A stretch of DNA of 64,000 nucleotides from Pseudomonadota bacterium (GCA_963204745.1 CAUJHF010000030.1:1-64000), one strand, 5' to 3'; positions 35,442 through 45,541 are shown, counted from the first letter of the stretch. Numbers and translations are program-made. The notes: generated by a model from the sequence alone, not told the origin.

Positions 35442-36269
35442 ATGTTCATGCACACTTCCCTCGCCCGACTGATCGGCTGCACGCTTCTCCTCGTCGCACA
35501 GGCCGGCCTCGCCGAACTAAAGCCGGATCAGCCCACCGTACTGATCACCGGCGCCAATCGCGGCATCGGCCTGGAGTTTGTGCAGCAGATCTCCGCGCGC
35601 GGCTGGAATGTGATCGCAACGGCCCGCAATCCGGACGAGGCGACGGAACTGCAGGCGCTGGCCAAAGTCCATCCCGGCGTCGTGATTGAAAAACTGGACG
35701 TCACCGATCATCCGGGCATCGACACACTGGCAGCCCGCTACAAGGATCAGCCGGTCGATGTGCTGATCAGCAATGCCGCGATCACTCCGCGCCTCAAGAC
35801 CGCCTTCAGCGGCAAGGCGGCGATGATCGACTACGATGTGGCGCGCAACAGCCTCGAGACCAATGCCCTCGGCGCAATCAAGGTCGCGAGCACTTTTCTG
35901 CCCAATGTGATGGCCTCGCAGCAGAAAAAGATCGTGTTCATATCCAGCAAGGGCGGGTCCTTCGGCGAAGGACCGAAAGGCCCGATCATGTTCGAGTACC
36001 GGGCCAGCAAGGCGGCGCTGAACATGCTCGTTTACACGTTCAGCTATGAAACAAAAAACAAGGGCGTGACCACGATCGCGCTGTCACCCGGCTCGGTGAA
36101 TACCGAGCCGGCACCGGGCGAGTTCGGTTATGGCAAGAAGATTCGCCAGCCGGGCGCCATCGAACCGGCCGAGAGCGTGAGCGCCATGCTGAAGGTCATG
36201 GACGGGCTGACTACCGCACAGAACGGCCAGTTCCTCGACTACAAGGACGGTCGCGTCCTCGCCTGGTAA
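35442..36269 (+). CDS. Exported short-chain dehydrogenase
   Basis: A 275-residue SDR with an evident signal peptide (1 to about 24, RLIGCTLLLVAQAGLA) ahead of the NAD motif TGANRGIG (36-43). The active site has an SS...Y...K arrangement (FISSKGG, FEYRASKAAL) and NAAI replaces NNAG. NAD(P) is not free in the periplasm, so export is odd unless the leader stays as an anchor. ATG 35442 follows AGAGAG; ATG 35448 is also in frame. Confidence 0.8.
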   Translation: MFMHTSLARLIGCTLLLVAQAGLAELKPDQPTVLITGANRGIGLEFVQQISARGWNVIATARNPDEATELQALAKVHPGVVIEKLDVTDHPGIDTLAARYKDQPVDVLISNAAITPRLKTAFSGKAAMIDYDVARNSLETNALGAIKVASTFLPNVMASQQKKIVFISSKGGSFGEGPKGPIMFEYRASKAALNMLVYTFSYETKNKGVTTIALSPGSVNTEPAPGEFGYGKKIRQPGAIEPAESVSAMLKVMDGLTTAQNGQFLDYKDGRVLAW

Positions 36270-36283
36270 GGAAGGCGAACCGG

Positions 36284-36517
36284 CTACTCGGCCGCTGAAC
36301 TGCCGGCGTCTATCGCCTCGTCCAGCTCGTTCTTGCGCCCGGCATTGAGATCCTCGACGCCGGAAGCCTTGTCGAGTGCCTCGTGCAAGGGCGCGCCGAT
36401 CACATCGGATGCGGGGTCATAGGCTTTCGGTTCCGGTGGTTCAGCAGGCTCGCTGCAGGCAGCCAGACCGAGCCCGGTCAGGCCCAGTACAGCCAGCGCA
36501 GCAATCAGGTGACGCAT
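36284..36517 (-). CDS. Small lipoprotein
   Basis: A 77-residue protein with a strong lipobox (LGLAAC, Cys21) followed by a Pro/Glu-rich spacer and a charged helical tail (LDKASGVEDLNAGRKNELDE). It is one of many small unassigned outer-membrane lipoproteins. It is convergent with the exported SDR and lies 16 bases downstream of rlmI on the same strand. Confidence 0.7.
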   Translation of the reverse strand: MRHLIAALAVLGLTGLGLAACSEPAEPPEPKAYDPASDVIGAPLHEALDKASGVEDLNAGRKNELDEAIDAGSSAAE

Positions 36518-36533
36518 TGCCTTCTCCCCTGGG

Positions 36534-37690
<1,157 letters not shown>

Positions 37691-37691
<1 letters not shown>

Positions 37692-38101
37692 CAGCGGTTC
37701 TTCAGTACGTCGCGGATCTCGGTGAGCAGTACCTGATCGGGCGTCGGGCCGGCCGGCGGCGGTGGCGGCTCGGCCTTCTTCATCCTGTTCATGGCCCGCA
37801 CCATCATGAAGATGATGAAGGCCAGAATCACGAAATCGAGCACCGCGTTGAGAAAAGAGCCGTATTTGAGCACCGGCGCACCGGCATCCATCGCTTCCTG
37901 CAGAGTCGCATAGTCGCCGCCGGACAAGTTGATGAACAGCGTGCTGAAGTCAACCTTGCCGAGCATCAGTCCGACTACCGGCATGATCACGTCGTTGGTC
38001 ATCGACGCAACGATCTTGCCGAATGCCGCACCGATGATGACGCCGACAGCGAGGTCCATGACATTGCCGCGCAGGGCAAATTTCTTGAATTCCTGCAGCA
38101 T
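37691..38101 (-). CDS. mscL: Large-conductance mechanosensitive channel
   Basis: A 136-residue MscL: N-terminal [20 protein letters not shown], first pore helix to about 45, periplasmic loop, second helix ([18 protein letters not shown]) and a proline-rich linker (PPPPPAGPT) before a short C-terminal helix. It forms the pentameric emergency valve opened by membrane tension. Ribosome site AAGGGGAAAG precedes ATG 38101. It is divergent from the HerA-like gene across 167 bases. Confidence 0.97.
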
Positions 38102-38268
38102 GACTTTCCCCTTGAATTGGTGACGAAAAATGAACCCCCATGGCCAGGAGCCGCCTTTAGGCTAAGCTCAGTGGCAGCAGACCGCAACAGGAGTGCGGAT
38201 GGCGAGGCCGATTGCCGCCACGGCATGCGGGCAAATCGGACAACCCGGGAACAACACGGACAGGAATC

Positions 38269-40689
38269 ATGCAGGATTACGAGAAGCTCGGTGTTTTCTA
38301 TCTCGGCAAGCGATATGCAGCGCAGGGCGGGAAACTCAGCGACGAACCGGTACTGTACGACTCGCGGGACCTGACCACGCATGCCGTGATCATCGGCATG
38401 ACCGGCAGCGGCAAGACCGGTCTCGGCATCGACCTGCTCGAAGAAGCTGCCATCGACAAGGTACCGGTCATCGCCCTCGACCCCAAGGGAGACATGGGCA
38501 ACCTGCTGCTCAGCTTTCCGGAACTGCGCGGCAGCGACTTCGAGCCCTGGGTCGATACCAAGGCCGCCGCGACTGCCGGCCAGTCGGTGGCCGAATTCGC
38601 GTCTGCGCAGGCGGAGACCTGGCGCAAGGGTCTGGCCGAATGGGGACAGGCACCGGAGCGGATCGCCCGGCTGCGTGCCGCCGCCGATTTCGCCATCTAC
38701 ACGCCGGGCAGCACGGCCGGTCTGCCGATCTCGGTGCTCGGCTCATTTGCAGCGCCGCCGGCAGCCGTACGCGAGGATGCCGACATCTACCGTCAACAGG
38801 TACAGGCCACCGTCACCGGCCTGCTTACCCTGCTGGACATCGATGCCGACCCGCTGTCGAGCCGCGAACACATCCTGCTGTCGGCCATACTCGACCAGTG
38901 CTGGCAGCAGGGGCAGAACCTGGACCTGGCCCGGCTGATTCATGCCGTGCAACAGCCTGGCCTGTCCCGAATCGGCGTCATGGAACTCGAAACCTTCTAC
39001 CCTGCCAAGGAGCGTTTCGAACTGGCGATGCGCCTCAACAACCTGCTCGCCGCGCCCGGCTTCGAGGCCTGGACGCAGGGTGAGCCGCTCGATGCCGGCA
39101 AGCTCCTGTACACCGAGAGCGGCCAGCCGCGCGTCTCGGTGCTGTCCATCGCGCATCTCAGCGATACCGAACGGATGTTCTTCGTCACACTGCTGCTCAA
39201 TGCCGTCATCGCCTGGATGCGCAGTCAGCCGGGTACCGCTTCGCTACGCGCAATCCTTTATATGGACGAAGTGTTTGGCTATCTGCCACCGGTGGCCAAT
39301 CCGGCCTCAAAGCAGCTGCTGCTGACGCTTCTCAAGCAGGCCCGCGCCTACGGCCTCGGCCTGGTGCTGTCCACGCAGAATCCGGTCGATCTCGACTACA
39401 AGGCGCTGTCCAACGCCGGTACCTGGTTTATCGGCCGCCTGCAGACCGAACAGGATCGCAACCGCGTGCGCGACGGACTGATGTCGGCCGCAGCCAGCGA
39501 TGGTCTCGATCCGGCACAGCTCGACCAGGTCATCGGCGGCCTCGGCAAGCGCAGCTTCCTGATGCACAACGTGCATGAAAGCAGCCCGGTGCTGATGCAG
39601 TCGCGCTGGGCGATGGCCTATTTGCGCGGCCCGCTGACACGCGATGACATCCGGCGCCTGACGGACACGCGCCCTGCTACGCCCGGGACGCCTGCGCTGA
39701 AGACGGTGAAGAACCCCGCCCCGGCCGCGATACCGGCAGGCAACCGGCCGGTACTGCCGCCATCCATTCCGGTGGGCTACCTGACGGCGCACAGTACTCC
39801 CGGCAATGGCGAGCGCCTCGTCTATCACCCGCGACTGCTGGCGGCGGCACGCGTTGCCTACATCAGCGCGAAGCACGGCATCGATACGAACCGCGACATC
39901 GTGCTTGCGCTCGAACCCGGCACTGGCACGCCCGACTGGGCGGCCGCCGAGCCGCTGACGCTCGATATGGCCACGCTGGCAAAAGACGGTGAAACGGATG
40001 CAGGCTTTGCCGCCTTGCCCCCCGCACTCAGCGATCCGGGCAACTTCAAGGACTGGCAGGACAGCTTTCGCAAATGGCTGCGCACTGAACACCCGCTGGT
40101 GCTCTGGGGCAATCCGGCCCTGAAGGTGATCTCGGAGCATGGGGAAAGCGAAGCCGCGTTCCGTATCCGCCTGCAACAACTCGCCCGCGAAGTCCGGGAT
40201 GCCCAGACCGATGCCCTGCGCGAGAAATATGCCGCGAAGTTCAACACGATCAATGAGCGCATAAGGCGCGCTGAACAGGCCGTCGAGCGCGAGCGGGAAC
40301 AGGCCACGGGCTCGAAGATCGACACCGTGGTCTCGATAGGCTCCGCATTGTTGAGTACATTTCTCGGCCGCAAGCGGGTGTCAGCGACCTCAGTTACGCG
40401 CGCAGCAACTGCCGCGCGCAAGGCCAGCAATGCCTACAAGCAGAGCGGCGACGTAGAACGCGCTGGCGAAACCGTGGATTCCCGCAAGGCGCAGCTCGCC
40501 GAACTCGAAGCCGAGCTGCAGTCCGAACTCGCCAGCCTGGAAACCGACTGGAGCGCGAAAGCAGAGCAACTCGAGGAAGTCGCCGTGCGACCGAGAGCCA
40601 CGGACATCACGCTGCAATTCTGCGGTATCGGCTGGCTGCCGTTCATTGAAGACAGCATGGGGAATCTGCGGGCCGCCGATCGCGGCTGA
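38269..40689 (+). CDS. HerA-like ATPase with C-terminal coiled coil
   Basis: A protein of about 806 residues. N-terminal DUF87/HerA-type RecA core: Walker A GMTGSGKT (44-51), DPKGDMGNL, Walker B LYMDEVFG and LVLSTQNPVDLDYKALSN arginine-finger segment. The last 180 residues form a coiled coil (ERIRRAEQAVEREREQAT and QLAELEAELQSELASLETDW). HerA partners such as NurA or Sir2 nucleases are absent nearby. The stop codon is formed by a REP element. Function unassigned: DNA translocase or anti-phage ATPase are possibilities. A ribosome site AGGAATC precedes ATG 38269. Confidence 0.82.
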   Translation: MQDYEKLGVFYLGKRYAAQGGKLSDEPVLYDSRDLTTHAVIIGMTGSGKTGLGIDLLEEAAIDKVPVIALDPKGDMGNLLLSFPELRGSDFEPWVDTKAAATAGQSVAEFASAQAETWRKGLAEWGQAPERIARLRAAADFAIYTPGSTAGLPISVLGSFAAPPAAVREDADIYRQQVQATVTGLLTLLDIDADPLSSREHILLSAILDQCWQQGQNLDLARLIHAVQQPGLSRIGVMELETFYPAKERFELAMRLNNLLAAPGFEAWTQGEPLDAGKLLYTESGQPRVSVLSIAHLSDTERMFFVTLLLNAVIAWMRSQPGTASLRAILYMDEVFGYLPPVANPASKQLLLTLLKQARAYGLGLVLSTQNPVDLDYKALSNAGTWFIGRLQTEQDRNRVRDGLMSAAASDGLDPAQLDQVIGGLGKRSFLMHNVHESSPVLMQSRWAMAYLRGPLTRDDIRRLTDTRPATPGTPALKTVKNPAPAAIPAGNRPVLPPSIPVGYLTAHSTPGNGERLVYHPRLLAAARVAYISAKHGIDTNRDIVLALEPGTGTPDWAAAEPLTLDMATLAKDGETDAGFAALPPALSDPGNFKDWQDSFRKWLRTEHPLVLWGNPALKVISEHGESEAAFRIRLQQLAREVRDAQTDALREKYAAKFNTINERIRRAEQAVEREREQATGSKIDTVVSIGSALLSTFLGRKRVSATSVTRAATAARKASNAYKQSGDVERAGETVDSRKAQLAELEAELQSELASLETDWSAKAEQLEEVAVRPRATDITLQFCGIGWLPFIEDSMGNLRAADRG

Positions 40690-40718
40690 AGCCGCTCCCA
40701 CTGAAGCCGCTCCTACAC
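40680..40718 (-). repeat. GTAG-type REP-like palindrome
   Basis: On the minus strand the 39 bases read as a tandem of two GGAGCGGCTTCAG units, beginning GTGTAGGAGC and ending in AGCGGCTTCAGCCGCG. This matches the repetitive extragenic palindromes carrying a GTAG tetranucleotide in pseudomonads and xanthomonads. It lies in the 23-base space between two convergent genes and supplies the TGA of the HerA-like gene. Confidence 0.65.
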
Positions 40719-42065
40719 GGCAGGGAGATCGAGGATCGCGATCAGGCCGGGCTGATTGTCCTCGAGGCGCAGACTGCCGCCATGCAGGCGCGCCACCGCA
40801 GCCGCGAGGCTCAGGCCCAGACCGGCCCCATCGCGCGACGGTGTATTGTCCAGACGCACAAAAGGCTCGACGGCGCGACCACGTTCACCGGCCGGAATAC
40901 CAGGCCCGGTATCGGCAACCGTGAGCACCAAACGACCATCATCGGTATGCGCGGCAAGCTGCACGCTGCCACCTGCCGGCGTGAACTTGAGCGCATTGTC
41001 GATCAGGTTGGCAACCGCCTGCGCAAGCAGCTGACGGTGTCCCATGACCTGCCTGCCGGACTCCGACGAAACACCCAGGACAATCCCCTGCTGTTCCGCC
41101 TGCGGCTGATAAAGCTCGACCAGCTCGGCCAGCAGCACATCCATGGCCACTGCTTCCGGGCGCGCACCCACCGCACCGCTCTCCGCTTCGGCAATCTGCA
41201 GCAGCGCCGTGAGCACGCGCTGCATGTGATCAAGATCCTGCAGCGTCACCTCCACCGTTTCACGGGACGCACCGGCGACCGGATCGGCGAGCGCCCGCTC
41301 CATGCGCAGACGCATCCGATGCATCGGGCTGCGCAGATCATGGGCAGCGCTGTGCAGCGAGGCGCGCAGGATTTCCGTGGTGCGCGCGAGACGCGCGAGC
41401 AGCGCGTTGACCTCGCCTGCCAGCGTGTCGAACTCATCGTCCGCACCCACCACGGGCAGACGGCGCGACAGGTTGCCACCGAGAATCTCTGCACAACTGC
41501 GGCTCACGTCAGCGACACGCGCGAGGATGCGCTGACTCTGCCGGTAACCGATACCCAGCGCGAGGATCGTCACCAGCAAACAGCCCACACCGGCAGCAAC
41601 GGCAAAACGCCGCACCAGGGCATGGCGCTCACTCAGATCGGTACCGACCATGAAGCGCAGACCGGGCGCCGGCTCCAGCACCATCGCACGTATCGGCCGT
41701 TCGATCTCCGCGCCGGATTCCTGTACCGAAATCACGAAGTCCACCCAGGGCCCGCTGTCCTGGCGCACCGTTGGCCAGGCTGCGAGATTACCGGCCAGCA
41801 CATAGCCCTGTGAATCGGTGAGCAGATAGATCGCGTTGGTTCGGCTCCAGTTTTCGGCACGCAGGTTCAGCTCTGCCGCCAGCGTGCGTACCCCGCCCCG
41901 CGCGTAGGCTTCGAGAAAGCCCGCTGCATCGCGCTCGATGGTTACATCGACTTCGGTATCGATGAAGCGCGTTGTGAGCAGATAGATGACGAAGACGAGC
42001 GCCAGCAGCGCGGCGGCAAAAATCGCCGCATACACCACCGACAATCGCAGTGCGGAAGTACGCAC
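40713..42065 (-). CDS. Membrane sensor histidine kinase
   Basis: A 450-residue kinase: membrane helices about 8-30 and 152-172, periplasmic domain between them, HAMP, an H-box SAAHDLRSPMHRMRL, and HATPase_c (LIDNALKF, DTGPGIP, GAGLGLSLA). GTG 42065 immediately follows the response regulator stop (TGAGTG), so the pair is translationally coupled. Likely partner of the upstream OmpR-type regulator, with a Do-family protease gene preceding both. Confidence 0.92.
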   Translation of the reverse strand: MRTSALRLSVVYAAIFAAALLALVFVIYLLTTRFIDTEVDVTIERDAAGFLEAYARGGVRTLAAELNLRAENWSRTNAIYLLTDSQGYVLAGNLAAWPTVRQDSGPWVDFVISVQESGAEIERPIRAMVLEPAPGLRFMVGTDLSERHALVRRFAVAAGVGCLLVTILALGIGYRQSQRILARVADVSRSCAEILGGNLSRRLPVVGADDEFDTLAGEVNALLARLARTTEILRASLHSAAHDLRSPMHRMRLRMERALADPVAGASRETVEVTLQDLDHMQRVLTALLQIAEAESGAVGARPEAVAMDVLLAELVELYQPQAEQQGIVLGVSSESGRQVMGHRQLLAQAVANLIDNALKFTPAGGSVQLAAHTDDGRLVLTVADTGPGIPAGERGRAVEPFVRLDNTPSRDGAGLGLSLAAAVARLHGGSLRLEDNQPGLIAILDLPAV

Positions 42066-42743
42066 TCAGTCAGCCCGCACCATGTAGCCGGCACCGCGCA
42101 CGGTATGGATCAGCGACCGGTCAAAGTCCCGGTCCACCGCCTGTCGGAGCCGGCTCATGTGCACATCGATCACGTTGGTCTGCGGATCGAAATGCAGATC
42201 CCATACCCCTTCGAGCAGCATGGTACGCGTCACGACCTGTCCGGTACGCCGCAGGAGATATTCGAGCAACTTGAATTCGCGCGCGGTCAGTTCGATGCGT
42301 CGCCCGGCACGGGTGACCGTCCGCGCCAGGATATCCATCTCGAGATCGGCCAGGCGCAGCTTCATTTCGGGAGCCGGTGCCACCTGACCGCGGCGCAGCA
42401 GTGCCTCGATCCGCGCAAGCAGTTCGGACAGCGCAAAGGGCTTGGTCAGATAGTCGTCGCCGCCAGCACGCAGGCCCTCGACGCGATGATCCACCGAACC
42501 CAGCGCGGAAAGAATCAACACCGGCGTCCGGTTGCCCTGCTTGCGCAGTACCTCGATGACCGTCAGGCCATCGAGGTGCGGCAGCATGCGATCGGCGATG
42601 ATGCCGTCATAGCTGTGTTCGGTCGCATGAAACAGTCCATCGCGGCCATCGACCGCATGGTCGACCTGATAGCCCGATTCGGTCAACGCCTTGACGAGAT
42701 AGCCGGCGGCATCGCGATCGTCTTCGATGAGCAGGAGATGCAT
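42066..42743 (-). CDS. OmpR-family response regulator
   Basis: A 225-residue DNA-binding regulator: receiver with Asp8/Asp9, phospho-acceptor Asp51 (IIADRMLP) and Lys101, then a winged helix (ELTAREFKLLEYLLRR, HMSRLRQAVDR, TVRGAGYMVR). It lies between the HtrA-type protease gene and the kinase gene on one strand, 68 bases after the protease stop. This arrangement suggests envelope-stress control, which remains inference. Confidence 0.94.
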   Translation of the reverse strand: MHLLLIEDDRDAAGYLVKALTESGYQVDHAVDGRDGLFHATEHSYDGIIADRMLPHLDGLTVIEVLRKQGNRTPVLILSALGSVDHRVEGLRAGGDDYLTKPFALSELLARIEALLRRGQVAPAPEMKLRLADLEMDILARTVTRAGRRIELTAREFKLLEYLLRRTGQVVTRTMLLEGVWDLHFDPQTNVIDVHMSRLRQAVDRDFDRSLIHTVRGAGYMVRAD

Positions 42744-42811
42744 GCCGCAATCCTAGCAGGCAGATGCCCAGCGGTGCCTGCCACCGGGCATCTGCCGCGC
42801 GGCTGCCGGTT

Positions 42812-44233
42812 TCAGCCGGTAATCGTCAGAGGCAGGAACAGCCGCGCCTCTTCACGCTGCACCAGCAGCGGCACAGGCTGTCCTTTGGGCAGCTTCTTTG
42901 CCAGCCCGGCCAGCTGCTCCGGACTTTCGACATCGCGACTGCCCAGCCTGAGGATGATGTCGCCCGTGCTGATGCCCGCCCGTGCCGCAGGACCATCGGC
43001 CACTCGCACCACCAGCACACCGCCGGATTCCACACCTGATGCTTCGCGTTGTTCCGGAGTCAAAGCCACGACCTGGATATTCAGCACACCGGGGACCTTG
43101 TCGGTGGCAGCGTTGGCGGCGACCACCCCGTCGTCGTCAGATTTCAGGCGCGCAACGGTCACCGGAATGGTGCGTACCGCCTTGTCGCGCCAGACCTTCA
43201 GGGTAACCGTCGTGCCCGGTGCGGTTTCACCGACCAGCGGCGGCAGATCCCCGTGCTGCACCAGCTTGTGGCCATCAAATTCGAGAATCACATCACCGGG
43301 CTCGAGGCCGGCACGAGCCGCCGGCCCGCTCTTGTCGACCTGCCCCACCAGCGCGCCGGCAGGTTTTGCCAGACCAAACGACTTCGCCAGCTCGCCACTC
43401 ACGCCCTGGATCCCGACGCCCAGCCAGCCCCGCTCGACCCGGCCATTGGCCGCAAGCTGGCGCGCCACATTGCTGGCGACGTTCACCGGAATGGCAAATG
43501 ACAGACCCATGTACCCGCCGCTGCGACTGTAGATCTGCGAGTTGATGCCCACGACCTCGCCGCGCAGATTGAACAACGGACCGCCCGAGTTGCCGGGATT
43601 CACCGCCACGTCAGTCTGTATGAACGGCACGTAATTGCCGTCCGGCAGACTGCGGCCGATCGCGCTGACGATACCCTGCGTGACCGAGTGCTCGAGACCA
43701 AAAGGCGAACCGATGGCCAGTACCCAGTCGCCGACCTCTACGCCTGATGAGTCGCCGAGTTTTACGGCCGGAAGACCGCTGGCGTCGATCTTCAGCAAGG
43801 CGACATCGGAGGCCTTGTCCAGCCCGATGAGCCTGGCCGGTTTTTCACTGTTGTCAGACAGTTTGACGATGATCGAGTCAGCACCATCGACCACATGCGC
43901 GTTGGTCAGGATCTCGCCATCGGCGGAAATGATGAAGCCGGAACCCAGCGAACGCGCTGCACGCTTTTCCGGCATCGGCAAGCTGCGGAAATGACGGAAG
44001 AATTCCTCCATGCCGGGTGGCATCCCCGGCGACCCGAAAGGCTGCAGACCGCGACCCTGCGCCGCCGCGACATTCTCCATGTCCTGGGTGGTGCTGATGT
44101 TGACCACACTGGCCTGGTTGCGCTGGATGATCGGCTTGAAATCAGGCAGATCAGCCTGCGCCAGCGGCCCGTAAAAAAATGCTGCCACGAGCAGCAGCGC
44201 TCCGACAGATCTGCCGGACCTGGAAACAGCCAT
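42812..44233 (-). CDS. Do-family periplasmic serine protease/chaperone (HtrA/DegP-like)
   Basis: A 473-residue HtrA: signal peptide 1 to about 27, trypsin-like domain with His113 (LTNAHVVDG), Asp143 (ASDVALLKID) and Ser216 (NPGNSGGPL), then two PDZ domains (about 275-365 and 385-465). It degrades or refolds damaged envelope proteins. ATG 44233 is preceded by GAGGAG at ideal spacing; the upstream TTG at 44248 is not needed. A terminator-like hairpin lies 33 bases upstream. It is followed by the two-component pair. Confidence 0.96.
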   Translation of the reverse strand: MAVSRSGRSVGALLLVAAFFYGPLAQADLPDFKPIIQRNQASVVNISTTQDMENVAAAQGRGLQPFGSPGMPPGMEEFFRHFRSLPMPEKRAARSLGSGFIISADGEILTNAHVVDGADSIIVKLSDNSEKPARLIGLDKASDVALLKIDASGLPAVKLGDSSGVEVGDWVLAIGSPFGLEHSVTQGIVSAIGRSLPDGNYVPFIQTDVAVNPGNSGGPLFNLRGEVVGINSQIYSRSGGYMGLSFAIPVNVASNVARQLAANGRVERGWLGVGIQGVSGELAKSFGLAKPAGALVGQVDKSGPAARAGLEPGDVILEFDGHKLVQHGDLPPLVGETAPGTTVTLKVWRDKAVRTIPVTVARLKSDDDGVVAANAATDKVPGVLNIQVVALTPEQREASGVESGGVLVVRVADGPAARAGISTGDIILRLGSRDVESPEQLAGLAKKLPKGQPVPLLVQREEARLFLPLTITG

Positions 44234-44728
44234 CGACGATCTCCTCAAGGTTCAATGGCAGAAAAGGGGTCTGCCAGTCCGGCAGACCCCCCTTCTGAAC
44301 TTCACGACAACGGAAATAACGGCGCTGAAGAGTGGCAGAAGGTTCGGCGAGGCTGTCCAATCCGGGTCCGTCCAGCAAGCACGCCATTCAGAGCACACAA
44401 ATGACCGCTGCATTCCGACACGCCGTATCGCCGACAGCCCCGCCGTAACACTGCTCCCCGATACCGGGGAGGTCCGGTTCAGCTACCACACCGGAGGGGG
44501 GCGGCCTCAAGTTGACTGTCTGGTGACACCGGCCGGTCCAAAGCCTTGCCTGTACAGGGGGGGGAAAGCCAGGTTACGACTCCTTTCGACCCACCGGTGC
44601 CACCCGACTGTTACTTGCTGCCGCTCCTCCGGCTTGCCTGTATTCCCGCGAGGGGTGTCTCCCGGGACTACGGTTGCCATAGTGAACCCGGCCCCCTCGC
44701 GGGAGCCTTGCCTGCAAGTTAAGAGTTC
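44234..44728. other. Non-coding region with repeats and hairpins
   Basis: About 495 bases without a credible gene on either strand. It contains the degP leader hairpin, a CCTGTACAGG palindrome (44549-44558), three copies of GCCTTGCCTG-like sequence (44543-44554, 44631-44642, 44705-44716) and a 12-base inverted repeat (44644-44655 with 44693-44704). A 14-base palindrome TTAAGAGTTCTTAA (44719-44732) runs into the next gene's stop. No known RNA family was recognised. Confidence 0.5.
44266..44290 (-). terminator. Intrinsic-terminator-like hairpin upstream of degP-like gene
   Basis: A perfect ten-base stem GGGGTCTGCC/GGCAGACCCC with a five-base loop. On the minus strand it is followed by TTTTC, giving the form of a Rho-independent terminator or an attenuator, 33 bases before the degP-like start. 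On the plus strand no T-run follows. Confidence 0.6.
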
Positions 44729-45535
44729 TTAAGGATCGGGCCGGAGACTCGACAAGGCCTCACGCCAGGCACCTGGGGCAGCCTCGGGATCGTTGACGAG
44801 TTCGAAAGTCGTGCGGCGGGCGGCCGGGTTACGCAAGGACTCGATCAGCACCAGCGCCAGGTCATCTCGCGACAGGGTACTGCGCAGCAGCGGCCGCCAG
44901 TGGTCTCCCTGTTCGATACGCAGGCCCGTTTTGCCGGCCGGTTCGTTAACCAGTCCACCGGGCCTGACGATGGTGTAACCGAGGCCGCTTGCGCGCAGGT
45001 AGTCCTCGCCCTTGAGCCGCCAGCCCAGCGCACCTTTGGTCGCCTTGTTGAACGGGTGACCGGGGTCGGTCACACCGATCGCAGTCAGCAGCACAAAGTG
45101 TCTGACGTTCTGCGCCAGCGCTGCATCAACCAGATTTCTCACGCCACCGTAATCGACAAACTCGGCGCTGTTCGGGCCGCTGATCTGGTTGGCACCGATG
45201 ACGCTGATGATCTGTGTCACGCCGCGCATCGCAGCCGCCACCTGGGCCGGATCGCGCACGTCGCATTCCACCCAGTCGACGTCGGCAAAAGCTGGCCCGA
45301 GACGCTTCAGCGCTTCCTCACGACTGCGCGTCATCGCCCTGAAAGCGACCCCCTCCTCGCGCAAGCGCGCCACGACGAAGTGGCCGGCGCGCCCCGATGC
45401 GCCGGCGACGAGAATCAGCTCGACCGGCTTCGTTGCTGCGGATGGTTGGGGAGCGACCGCCGACGTGGCACAGCTCGCCAGCAGCAATACGCTGCTGGCC
45501 ACCAGCAGCACGACATGCAGTGTGCTTCGCATCAT
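44729..45535 (-). CDS. Lipoprotein NAD(P)-binding protein
   Basis: A 268-residue NmrA/SDR-like protein with a lipobox (LLASC, Cys22) instead of a soluble start, and Rossmann motif GASGRAG (45-51) followed by KGEDYLRASGLGYTIVRPGG of the atypical SDR family. An outer- or inner-membrane lipoprotein with a dinucleotide fold is unusual. It lies six bases downstream of the TPR-oxygenase gene on the same strand and may be co-transcribed. Confidence 0.75.
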   Translation of the reverse strand: MMRSTLHVVLLVASSVLLLASCATSAVAPQPSAATKPVELILVAGASGRAGHFVVARLREEGVAFRAMTRSREEALKRLGPAFADVDWVECDVRDPAQVAAAMRGVTQIISVIGANQISGPNSAEFVDYGGVRNLVDAALAQNVRHFVLLTAIGVTDPGHPFNKATKGALGWRLKGEDYLRASGLGYTIVRPGGLVNEPAGKTGLRIEQGDHWRPLLRSTLSRDDLALVLIESLRNPAARRTTFELVNDPEAAPGAWREALSSLRPDP

Positions 45536-45541
45536 CAGCCC

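Noticed and set aside
40680-40718. The tandem palindrome as a start of a CRISPR array
   Set aside because: Only two short units with no spacers of uniform length; it fits a REP element instead.
42105-43532. A 475-codon plus-strand open frame opposite the response regulator and HtrA genes
   Set aside because: Shadow frame of two well-supported genes.
44391-44728. A known ncRNA (6S, SRP, tmRNA, RNase P) or cobalamin riboswitch in the degP upstream region
   Set aside because: Core motifs of each were compared by eye and did not match; only a short GAAAGCCAGG resembles a B12 box, out of context.
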